Source: G963664835 sp963664835 (GTDB lineage: Bacteria; Chloroflexota; UBA6077; FW602-bin22; JBCLEL01). Taken from it: a stretch of 64,000 nt of DNA. The stretch covers positions 124,001 to 188,000 of the forward strand of contig CAXXUG010000012.1 in the NCBI GenBank assembly GCA_963664835.2, in the 5' to 3' direction. The notes below the pieces were generated by a model that ran no database searches, was not told the origin of the DNA, and saw only the letters and a list, made by a program, of their open reading frames with translations. Shown here piece by piece: positions 1 to 6,450 of this stretch (position 1 is its first letter; every line of letters starts with the position of its first letter). Position numbers and translations under genes: made by a program.

Positions 1-258
1 TGCCGCAGGCGACTCGCAATAGCGGAAACGACTCGGCAAACTTGGGTTCGTTGGTCGGATCGTACCCCCAATGAAACATATAGGGCGGGTTAGTACAGTA
101 GCGAATGAAGAAGTACATCTCGTAGTCCAGGTCGGGATCCAATGATCCCCCGATGCCATTCAGCGCAAGCTCGGCACGGTCAGCCAAGTCTAGAGTATCT
201 GGTACGTCCGCTTGATACCTTGCTCCCTCGATCTTCGGTTTCTGGACAGTTATCATTC
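1..258 (-). CDS. N-terminal part of an unrecognised protein, cut by the window edge
   Basis: An open frame on the minus strand starts with ATG at 258 and runs off the window at position 1, giving 86 residues. A good ribosome binding site (AGAGGAG) lies just upstream. The product begins MITVQKPKIEGARY and contains the stretch DLADRAELALNGIGG, then an aromatic-rich segment with Tyr-Met-Phe-His-Trp. It has no signal peptide. The start vaguely resembles large carbohydrate-active or heparinase-like proteins of environmental bacteria, but I do not recognise the family with certainty. It lies 242 bases downstream of the NUDIX gene on the same strand, probably with its own promoter. Confidence 0.6.
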
Positions 259-500
259 GGCTCCTCTCGGAAGTTAGATCGCCTTGGTGGCGCGTTAACT
301 GCTGATACGAATGCCTACCTGAGAATTAAAACGGAACCCCATTTAACCTGCGTCGAAACTTGGAAAGTGGTCGCGTTCGTGTCTCACCCTTTCCGGCCCC
401 CCTGATCTCATCGTCGTGCGCCCAGACGTTGGGTCAGGCTTGGTTTGGTGCGCCGGCGAACAGCCGGAGCTGCCTTGCGGCCCAGAGCCGACGCCTCCGC

Positions 501-977
501 TCAGATGGTTTCTTGCCAGTCGGAGATAATCTTCTCGTCGTGATCGAACGCCATTTCAGGGAGTTCGTTCGGCAAGAAGTATCCGACCTCTTGGACCTCT
601 TGTCCGGCCATCGGTTCCCCAGTCACTGCCGACGCCGCGTAAACGATGAAGACCACCGGCCTCTTCGGGTTATCGTAAACGCCAATCAACGGCCCAATCT
701 CCACCTCTAGGCCGGTCTCTTCTCGCACTTCGCGGCGAGCCGCTTCCGTCAGTGCCTCGCCGACATCGACATATCCCGATGGGAAACTCCACCGACCGCG
801 GCCGGGCTCAATATCGCGCCGGTTCAGTAGAATCGCACCTCTCTGCGAAATAATGACGCCGACGGCTACTTTCGGACCGGTATAGTGAATGAACCCACAA
901 GAGTTGCAATGGGGTCGCAAATGCCTCTCGATTAGTCGCTCAATGAGAGGGTTAGCGCACCTGGGACAGAATTTCAT
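501..977 (-). CDS. NUDIX hydrolase with N-terminal zinc ribbon
   Basis: This 158-residue protein has two parts. An N-terminal zinc ribbon uses C4-x2-C7 and C24-x2-C27. A NUDIX fold follows, with the complete NUDIX box from G68 to V92 (G68, E74, R82-E83, E86-E87, G89). NUDIX enzymes hydrolyse nucleoside diphosphates linked to another group, with Mg2+ bound by the box glutamates. The zinc ribbon plus NUDIX layout is that of NudC-like and ADP-ribose pyrophosphatase-like proteins, but the substrate cannot be told from sequence. It starts at ATG 977; no strong ribosome binding site is visible. It is probably a stand-alone cytosolic housekeeping enzyme. Confidence 0.88.
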   Translation of the reverse strand: MKFCPRCANPLIERLIERHLRPHCNSCGFIHYTGPKVAVGVIISQRGAILLNRRDIEPGRGRWSFPSGYVDVGEALTEAARREVREETGLEVEIGPLIGVYDNPKRPVVFIVYAASAVTGEPMAGQEVQEVGYFLPNELPEMAFDHDEKIISDWQETI

Positions 978-1235
978 CTAACGGCGCATTCGGGGTGCAG
1001 AATATCCGAGCATCAACGCGTTTGATTCTAAGGATGCCCGGAGCCGCAAGTCAATAGCCTCGCAACAACCCATCCTAACCGGGAACCGCTCTCCGACCCT
1101 TACGCTGGACTCAAGCTAAGTTTGCCCAGGATCTCTTCGTCGTCCTCCCACCGGCGGATCCATCGGTCATTGCTGTCCCAACAACCGGCGATTAAGGTCG
1201 CCAGCACCAGAGATGCACCACTCGGGACCGAATTC

Positions 1236-1264
1236 TTGACATCGCCGTATAGGATTTGATATCT
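1236..1264 (+). promoter_or_regulatory. sigma70-type promoter for the SAM riboswitch operon
   Basis: A perfect -35 box TTGACA (1236-1241) is followed after 17 bases by ATATCT (1259-1264); an alternative -10 reading is TGATAT at 1257-1262. Transcription would begin near 1270, about 20 bases before the riboswitch aptamer, which fits a leader RNA of the expected layout. Confidence 0.6.
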
Positions 1265-1288
1265 TCTTGCCAAATTGAATAGGCCCAG

Positions 1289-1394
1289 CTCTTATCCAGA
1301 GAGGTGGAGGGAACCGGCCCTGTGAAGCCCGGCAACCAGTGGTTATTCCGCCAGGTGCCAACTCCGGCAGGCCAAGTGTCTGCGAGATAAGGGG
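1289..1394 (+). ncRNA. SAM-I (S-box) riboswitch
   Basis: The sequence matches the S-box core closely. It shows CTTATC at 1291-1296 pairing with GATAAG at 1386-1391 (P1), then AGAGAGGTGGAGGGA, the GGCCC/GAAGCCC segment, GGCAACC, and finally GGTGCCAACTCC. The order and spacing are those of the SAM-I aptamer, which senses S-adenosylmethionine and normally switches off methionine or cysteine biosynthesis and transport genes. A terminator hairpin follows at 1410-1436, so control is probably by transcription attenuation. The first gene downstream is a threonine-synthase-family enzyme, an unexpected S-box target (see findings). Confidence 0.93.
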
Positions 1395-1409
1395 GAGCCC
1401 GATTTCAGG

Positions 1410-1436
1410 CCCCTGTCTCAGCAGGGGTATATTTTT
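1410..1436 (+). terminator. intrinsic terminator of the SAM riboswitch
   Basis: CCCCTG (1410-1415) pairs with CAGGGG (1422-1427) across a 6-base loop, and a T-rich run (TATATTTTT, 1428-1436) follows. It sits just after the aptamer and is the likely expression platform: high SAM should favour the terminator. Confidence 0.7.
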
Positions 1437-1597
1437 GCCCCTTGCCAGCCGCCGGCTAGCGCCGCGCTTAGCGAATGCCACCCGATTGCATTCCGCTTCG
1501 CTCAACGGCTAGTTTGCTTTACAGTCTTGAACGGTTTATCCATCGCTCATCGGGGATGGAGCAAATCATCCCACGCCAATCGTAGGAGTGTAGCCAG

Positions 1598-2848
1598 ATG
1601 AGCTTTGCAACCGGCCTAGAGTGTCGCGAGTGCGGACGCATTTACCCAATTGAGCCAAACCACGTATGCGAGTTTTGCTTTGGCCCTCTCGAAGTCGCCT
1701 ACGACTATGACGGAATCCGATCTGTCGTAACACGCGAAAAAATCGCCGCCGGCCCGCCGACGATCTGGCGTTATCGCGACTTTCTTCCGATTGATGGTGA
1801 ACGCGTTGTGGATATCGGCGCCGGCTACACTCCGCTCATCAAGGCTGTGAACTTGGGCAAAGCTCTTGGTCTGGAAAATCTCTATCTGAAAAACGACTGC
1901 GTAAATCCCAGCTACTCGTTCAAGGACAGGGTGGTATCGGTAGCTAGCTCAAAGGCCCTTGAGTTTGGCTTCGACACCCTCTCCTGCGCCTCGACCGGCA
2001 ATTTGGCCTGCGCCGTTGCCGCCCACGCGGCTCGCGCCGGGATTAAGGCGTGTGTGTTCATCCCGAGCGATCTGGAACAAGGCAAGGTTCTCGGTACCGC
2101 CATCTATGGTCCTGATATCGTCGCGATCAACGGCAATTACGACGACGTCAACAGGCTGTGCAGCGAGGTAGCGGACGATTACAACTGGGCCTTCGTCAAC
2201 ATCAACATTCGGCCCTACTACTCCGAGGGTAGCAAGACGCTGGCTTATGAGGTCGCCGAGCAATTGGGCTGGCGCGCTCCCGACCACGTCGTCGTGCCTA
2301 TCGCTTCGGGCGCACAATTCACCAAGATATGGAAAGGCTACAATGAGTTGGCCAAGGTCGGATTGATCGACGAGGTGCCCACCGTGATGAATGGCGCCCA
2401 GGCCCTCGGTTGCTCACCGGTGGTTACCGCCTTCCGCGAAGGTCATACTCACGCTCGGCCGGTCCGACCGGATACGATTGCCAAGTCGTTAGCCATCGGA
2501 AACCCGGCCGACGCCGTGTACGTCCTCAAAATCCTGCGTGAAACCGGCGGAAGCGCGGACGTCGCTACCGACCAGGAGATCGTCGAGGGCATCAAGTTGC
2601 TGGCGGCTACAGAAGGAATATTTGCTGAGACGGCCGGTGGCGTCACGGTAGCCGTACTAAAGAAAATGGTCGAAGATGGCCGAATCCCGCGCGATGCGTT
2701 GGCCGTAGCCTATATCACCGGCAATGGTCTGAAAACCCAAGAGGCCGTCATTGGCGAGGTCGAGGAGCCTTACCTGATCGAGCCAACATTGGACGCCTTC
2801 GAGAATCTTATGGAACAGCGGGCCCCCGTTGCGTTACCGGTCGGCTAG
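1598..2848 (+). CDS. thrC: threonine synthase-family PLP enzyme under SAM control
   Basis: This 416-residue enzyme of fold-type II pyridoxal-phosphate proteins matches threonine synthase. A small cysteine ribbon at the N-terminus (C9-x2-C12, C24-x2-C27) is typical of one ThrC subgroup. The Schiff-base lysine is K109 in NPSYSFKDR. ThrC converts O-phosphohomoserine to threonine. Here, however, the gene sits under an SAM-I riboswitch and is followed by a NIL-domain gene (18-base gap) and a ThiS/MoaD-like sulfur carrier. That context suggests a sulfur-transfer reaction, perhaps O-phosphohomoserine to homocysteine; this is inference. The start is ATG 1598 behind TAGGAG. The gene symbol reflects the family, not a proven function. 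Confidence 0.85.
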   Translation: MSFATGLECRECGRIYPIEPNHVCEFCFGPLEVAYDYDGIRSVVTREKIAAGPPTIWRYRDFLPIDGERVVDIGAGYTPLIKAVNLGKALGLENLYLKNDCVNPSYSFKDRVVSVASSKALEFGFDTLSCASTGNLACAVAAHAARAGIKACVFIPSDLEQGKVLGTAIYGPDIVAINGNYDDVNRLCSEVADDYNWAFVNINIRPYYSEGSKTLAYEVAEQLGWRAPDHVVVPIASGAQFTKIWKGYNELAKVGLIDEVPTVMNGAQALGCSPVVTAFREGHTHARPVRPDTIAKSLAIGNPADAVYVLKILRETGGSADVATDQEIVEGIKLLAATEGIFAETAGGVTVAVLKKMVEDGRIPRDALAVAYITGNGLKTQEAVIGEVEEPYLIEPTLDAFENLMEQRAPVALPVG

Positions 2849-2866
2849 CGGTCGGAGCTCGGATCA

Positions 2867-3109
2867 TTGGTAAAACGACGGGTCAAGCTGATTTTCCCTT
2901 CCGACCTGATTACCGAACCTATCATCTACCTGATGAGCAAGAACTTTGAGGTTGTGACGAATATTCGCAGGGCCAATGTTACTTCTGACATTGGTTGGGT
3001 TGTTCTCGAGGTTGATGGCGAGGAAGATGTCGTCAACCGGGCGTTGAAATGGGCCCGGGACAAGGGTGTTGTTGTCGAGCCGGTAGAGGGCGATATCATC
3101 GCCGGCTGA
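2867..3109 (+). CDS. stand-alone NIL-domain protein
   Basis: This 80-residue protein starts at TTG 2867 with GGAG nine bases upstream. It begins VKRRVKLIFPSDLITEPIIY and looks like the NIL domain (PF09383), the ACT-like regulatory fold found at the C-terminus of MetN methionine-importer ATPases and in ferredoxin fusions, where it binds methionine or a related ligand. The whole protein is the domain, so it has no catalytic part of its own. It lies between the ThrC-like enzyme and the sulfur carrier under the same riboswitch. A role as methionine sensor or subunit of that enzyme is plausible but unproven. Confidence 0.85.
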   Translation: MVKRRVKLIFPSDLITEPIIYLMSKNFEVVTNIRRANVTSDIGWVVLEVDGEEDVVNRALKWARDKGVVVEPVEGDIIAG

Positions 3110-3163
3110 TTGGAATTAGTTCGCCACCATAGCTTTGGCTAGATTGTGAATAGGAGTTGCCAA

Positions 3164-3439
3164 ATGTCAGTAACGGTCAAAGTGCCGACCCCGCTTCGGC
3201 GGCTGACTAATAACCAGCGCCAAGTCCAAGTAAACGCCGGCACAATCCAAGAAGTGATCGATGGGCTTGAACAGCAATTCCCTGGAATTCGAGAAAGGCT
3301 GTGCGACGAATCCGGCGAAATCCGCCAATTCATCAACTTTTTTGTCGACGGTGAGGATATTCGCTTCCGTGACGGCCTCGCCACCAAGATTGGAGACGGC
3401 GAGGCGGTATCGATAGTGCCGGCTGCCGCCGGAGGTTAG
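3164..3439 (+). CDS. ThiS/MoaD-like sulfur carrier protein ending in Gly-Gly
   Basis: This 91-residue beta-grasp protein starts at ATG 3164, seven bases after TAGGAG; an upstream start at 3146 is possible but has no such site. It ends in PAAAGG, the exposed Gly-Gly tail that ThiS, MoaD and CysO use as a thiocarboxylate. The core (FPGIRERLCDESGEIRQFINFFVDGEDIR) is typical of the MoaD/CysO group. Being third in the SAM-riboswitch operon, it probably supplies sulfur to the ThrC-like enzyme, as CysO does for CysM in actinobacteria, rather than serving molybdopterin synthesis. No E1-like activating enzyme or JAMM protease gene is nearby. Confidence 0.88.
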   Translation: MSVTVKVPTPLRRLTNNQRQVQVNAGTIQEVIDGLEQQFPGIRERLCDESGEIRQFINFFVDGEDIRFRDGLATKIGDGEAVSIVPAAAGG

Positions 3440-3558
3440 GCCACAACACTTCGGCCTGATCCGTCTCCGACTGCGAATAGTTTGTTGCTGAAGGCCGTTA
3501 CTGCAATGCCCAGTCGAAGTCTTCCCCCAAGCCGCATTTGTTTTGCAAAAGCTTCGAG

Positions 3559-4233
3559 CTAGTCCTCTTTTTGCGGCTTGACGCCACGGAATGGGAAAAC
3601 CCAATCAGATAGCGAACGTGGATTTCGGGATTGCACCCAAAGCTTGCCGTGTCCCGAGAACTCCATAATGATCTGATCGGAAAAGAGGAACGAACGGATT
3701 CGCCTGCCCCTCGTGAGTCGGTATTCAAGTGTGGGCTCCCAGGCGACGGCGTGTCCATTGTCGATGACGTACGAGCCATCGACGTTAATCTCTTGGATAT
3801 CTCCATAGGCGTTGAAGAACAGCAACCCGGTGCCGGAAACTCGGAGGATGAACATTCCTTCATTGAACAGTCCTCGCAGTCCCTGGAAGTCGGAGCTCGT
3901 CGTAACGCCAAGAGTTGACGCCAGGTAAGCCCCCTTCTCGAGCAGCAGGCTGCTTCCGTCCAATTGGTAGGCCATCACGTCGCCCGGTTGTCCCGGCGCG
4001 AGTCCGATGGTGCCACGGTCGTCCTGCGCCTCGTAGGTGTTCTGAAAGAAGCTCTCGCCGCTTAGGACTGCACGGCTCAAACCTGACAACACGCCACCCC
4101 TTGATGACGTCTGAACGTCGAAGTTGGGCGTCATCCAGGCCATCGCCCCCGCCTCGGTCACCAGTTGCTCGCCGACCTCCAGAGTGACCTCGAGCAGGCT
4201 GTAGCTGGGTTGCGACCGAATTATGTAATTCAC
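3559..4233 (-). CDS. AIM24 family protein, copy 1
   Basis: This 224-residue protein belongs to the AIM24/TIGR00266 family (PF01987), made of a TNF-like or tandem beta-helix fold, with the recurring patterns EAGAMAWM, FQGLRGLF and VDGSYVIDNGHAVAWE. The biochemical role of the family in bacteria is unknown. It starts with GTG at 4233; this G is also the last base of the TAG stop of copy 2 (TAGTG), so the two are probably translationally coupled. It is the last of three tandem paralogues. Confidence 0.85.
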   Translation of the reverse strand: MNYIIRSQPSYSLLEVTLEVGEQLVTEAGAMAWMTPNFDVQTSSRGGVLSGLSRAVLSGESFFQNTYEAQDDRGTIGLAPGQPGDVMAYQLDGSSLLLEKGAYLASTLGVTTSSDFQGLRGLFNEGMFILRVSGTGLLFFNAYGDIQEINVDGSYVIDNGHAVAWEPTLEYRLTRGRRIRSFLFSDQIIMEFSGHGKLWVQSRNPRSLSDWVFPFRGVKPQKED

Positions 4234-4922
4234 TAGGAATCTCTCAATGGTAGGAGTGGGCCCAGGCTCTTGCCGAACTCGTCCGGATTGTGGCTCTGTA
4301 CATATACCCTTCCTCGGCCGCTGAAATTCAACACCAGACCCTCGCTCGTGAGAAACGATGAGATCCAGCTTCCGCCTGCCTTGCTCACCGAGTAATCCAA
4401 CGTCTCCTCGAAAGCCACCACGTGTCCGGTGTCCACCGTGAGCTCGCCGTCGATGTCCAGCCCGCTGATCAGGCCGAAGGCGTTCACCAGCAGCGGTCCG
4501 GTTCCCTCAACTGTAATGAACGACAGTGACTCGCCCGAAAGCATGCCTCTCAGCCCTTGAAACTGAGTGTCGATGTTCAGTTCAATTGCGGAGCCAAGGT
4601 AACTGCCGCCGGCACAAATCCAACGCGTGCTGCCGGCACAGTCGATAAGGGCAATCTGTCCTTGGAGCGTGGGAGCCAGACCAACTTCCGCTGCCCGGTT
4701 GTCGGTTACGCTATATCTCGAGAAGAAAAGATTCTCATTCGCGAGAATCCGTCTAAGGCCAGACATTAACCCGCCGGTGCTTCGACTGCGAGTTGTCACG
4801 TCTATGTCCACGTTGCTGGACGCACGGAACATTGCGCCGGCCTCGGACACGAACTCCTCGCCAGGAGTCAGGTTCACCAACGCGGATCCAAACGCGCCGC
4901 TGTTAGATACTTCTATGTGCAT
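4233..4922 (-). CDS. AIM24 family protein, copy 2
   Basis: This 229-residue paralogue of the flanking genes carries the same landmarks: EAGAMFRA near residue 30, FQGLRGML, VDTGHVVAFEETLDY and a C-terminal GRGRVYVQSHNP. It starts at ATG 4922 with no clear ribosome binding site. Sixty-seven bases separate it from copy 3 and its stop overlaps the start of copy 1 by one base. The family has no assigned reaction; cytosolic location is likely because no signal peptide is seen. Confidence 0.83.
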   Translation of the reverse strand: MHIEVSNSGAFGSALVNLTPGEEFVSEAGAMFRASSNVDIDVTTRSRSTGGLMSGLRRILANENLFFSRYSVTDNRAAEVGLAPTLQGQIALIDCAGSTRWICAGGSYLGSAIELNIDTQFQGLRGMLSGESLSFITVEGTGPLLVNAFGLISGLDIDGELTVDTGHVVAFEETLDYSVSKAGGSWISSFLTSEGLVLNFSGRGRVYVQSHNPDEFGKSLGPLLPLRDS

Positions 4923-4989
4923 ATTTGTCTCAGAGTTAGGTGTGACACATTGGGTGATAGGGTCTTAGTCTTGAATTTCAGTCTATGGC

Positions 4990-5646
4990 TCAGGCCGTGA
5001 ATGGCGCCAGCCAAGAAGCGACCCCTTCCATCGTCCTCGTCTGCAAGAATATCTTGCCAGAGCCCGAGAATTTCATCACAAGGCCCTCGCCCGAGAGTAA
5101 AGTGCTCTTTAAGCCGCCCATGCCTTGGATGGAGAAACTCAAGCCCGGTTCCCAGGCTACGACGTGGCTCGTGTCGACGACGAACGAGCCGTCAATCTCT
5201 TTCTCGATAATGGAGCCGTAGGAGTTGTAGAATAGCTCCCCGTTCCCGCTACACTCTATGAAGAAAAGGCCCTCGCCTGAGAACAAGGCGCCGAGGCCTC
5301 CGAACTTCGTGCTCAGGGTAATGCCCGGAGTGCAGGCCATGAACGAGCCCGCGGTCAAGATAATGGAATCGCCTTCCAGAGTCCGATGAAGAACCGACCC
5401 CGGATTTGCCGGCGAAAACGCGACCTCTCCGCCGCGATCGGAGAAATACTCGCCCACAAAGAGCGACTCCCCACCGGTGAACTTTCGAATCAATGCGGCG
5501 AAGAATCCGCCGAGCAACCTGGCCCTTGACTGAATCCCGGCGTCCATCCAGGCCATGGAGCCGCCCTCGGCGATGAACGTCTCCTCTCGGTTCAACCAGA
5601 CTCGCAGTTGCCCGTAGTCTGGATTCCCTTGGATTTCAAACTCCAT
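4990..5646 (-). CDS. AIM24 family protein, copy 3 (first in operon)
   Basis: This 218-residue protein starts MEFEIQGNPDYGQLRV, the usual beginning of TIGR00266 proteins; the frame is open 39 bases further upstream, but ATG 5646 fits the family better. A near-consensus promoter lies so close that the transcript would begin at or next to this ATG, so translation is probably leaderless. Conserved segments are EGGSMAWMD, FGGLGALFSGEGLF and VDTSHVVAWEPGLSF. It heads the three-gene AIM24 operon. Confidence 0.85.
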   Translation of the reverse strand: MEFEIQGNPDYGQLRVWLNREETFIAEGGSMAWMDAGIQSRARLLGGFFAALIRKFTGGESLFVGEYFSDRGGEVAFSPANPGSVLHRTLEGDSIILTAGSFMACTPGITLSTKFGGLGALFSGEGLFFIECSGNGELFYNSYGSIIEKEIDGSFVVDTSHVVAWEPGLSFSIQGMGGLKSTLLSGEGLVMKFSGSGKIFLQTRTMEGVASWLAPFTA

Positions 5647-5652
5647 GATTCG

Positions 5653-5682
5653 ATTGTAGGTTCCGATATTTACGCTTGTCAA
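5653..5682 (-). promoter_or_regulatory. promoter of the AIM24 operon (leaderless)
   Basis: On the minus strand TTGACA (5682-5677) and TACAAT (5658-5653) are separated by 18 bases, close to the sigma70 consensus. Only six bases separate the -10 box from ATG 5646, so the transcription start should coincide with the start codon. Confidence 0.65.
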
Positions 5683-5835
5683 CAAAGCCGCAGTTCAAAC
5701 CAGGAGTGCCTGTCGTGAATGAAATCCGGCCGGCCACGGTCTTGCCGGGGTCAAGACAGCGCCCCGCCGTCGACTGCTCAACGGGAAACAACTTAAAGAG
5801 GGGGTGTTGAATCGAATATTCGGAGGGGTTGATCG

Positions 5836-6363
5836 TTAGGAGCCTGGGTCTCCGTACTCCATTGGGTAGCCGGCGTCGTTCCAAGCCCCAAGCCCCCCAA
5901 GGAGCGCCGAGAGCCGATCCGAGGAGAATCCTAGGTTCATCAGCCTTTGCGCCGCACCGACGCTTGTCCGTTCATCCGGTCAAGTTCAATAGAGGACAAG
6001 TTCCTTGTGGTCCGGAACTTCAGACAGCGCACCGACCCGGTCTTGATTGATTTCAGTCACCGACGCCAAAATGGCGCCCGCCGCGCGCGCGCGCATGAAC
6101 GACGCGGAACTTCTCGTGTCCACAAGTACCGCCCGGTCCTGGTCCAGCAGCATCTTCGCTTGCTCCGCCGTGACCCGCCTGATGCCATCGGATCCCACAT
6201 ACCCTACCGGTTCCGGCGGGGCTTGCGCGACGGTGTCCGATTCCATTTGATTGACTTGATCCGGCGTCGATTCGCAGGCGATCAGCAGAAATAAGCTCGC
6301 CACCAACAATCCGATCGCCAGGAACGGCCGTGTGAGTGGAATCGCAGTTCCTTGGATGTTCAT
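5836..6363 (-). CDS. rhodanese-like lipoprotein, predicted selenoprotein with Sec-Thr-Sec
   Basis: A conventional reading stops after 125 residues at TGA (5988-5986). The same frame continues past that TGA and a second one (5982-5980) to TAA at 5838-5836, giving 175 residues. The continuation, PDERTSVGAAQRLMNLGFSS and on to GGLGAWNDAGYP, is a textbook rhodanese C-terminal half. The two TGAs fall exactly at the cysteines of the usual LYCTCP active site, so the site reads Sec126-Thr-Sec128. The N-terminus is a lipoprotein signal with lipobox LIAC (C30), so the enzyme acts outside the membrane. Rhodaneses transfer sulfur (or selenium) via the active-site residue. It follows aldehyde ferredoxin oxidoreductase by 87 bases. 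Start is ATG 6363 behind AGGAG. Confidence 0.82.
5956..5980 (-). promoter_or_regulatory. candidate SECIS hairpin
   Basis: Just after the second UGA the mRNA can fold: A-C-C (5980-5978) with G-G-U (5958-5956), a bulged G5977, then G-A-U-G (5976-5973) with C-G-U-C (5962-5959), and a 10-base loop AACGGACAAG containing GG. Bacterial SECIS elements lie immediately downstream of UGA and show a short stem with a G-containing loop. The stem is weak, so this is tentative. Confidence 0.35.
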
Positions 6364-6450
6364 GGTCTCCTAAACACTAAGAAGCATATCCATTTTCAGC
6401 ATCGCACCAATATACCAGTAGAGTATACTCCGCCACTAATCAATCTGCAC

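Noticed and set aside
1167..1505. 112-codon minus-strand frame
   Set aside because: It is antisense to the SAM-I riboswitch and its terminator and shows no protein family features.
5986..6363. Rhodanese as a simple truncated gene or frameshift pseudogene
   Set aside because: The downstream half is in the same frame and fully conserved, and both TGAs coincide with the two active-site cysteine codons.
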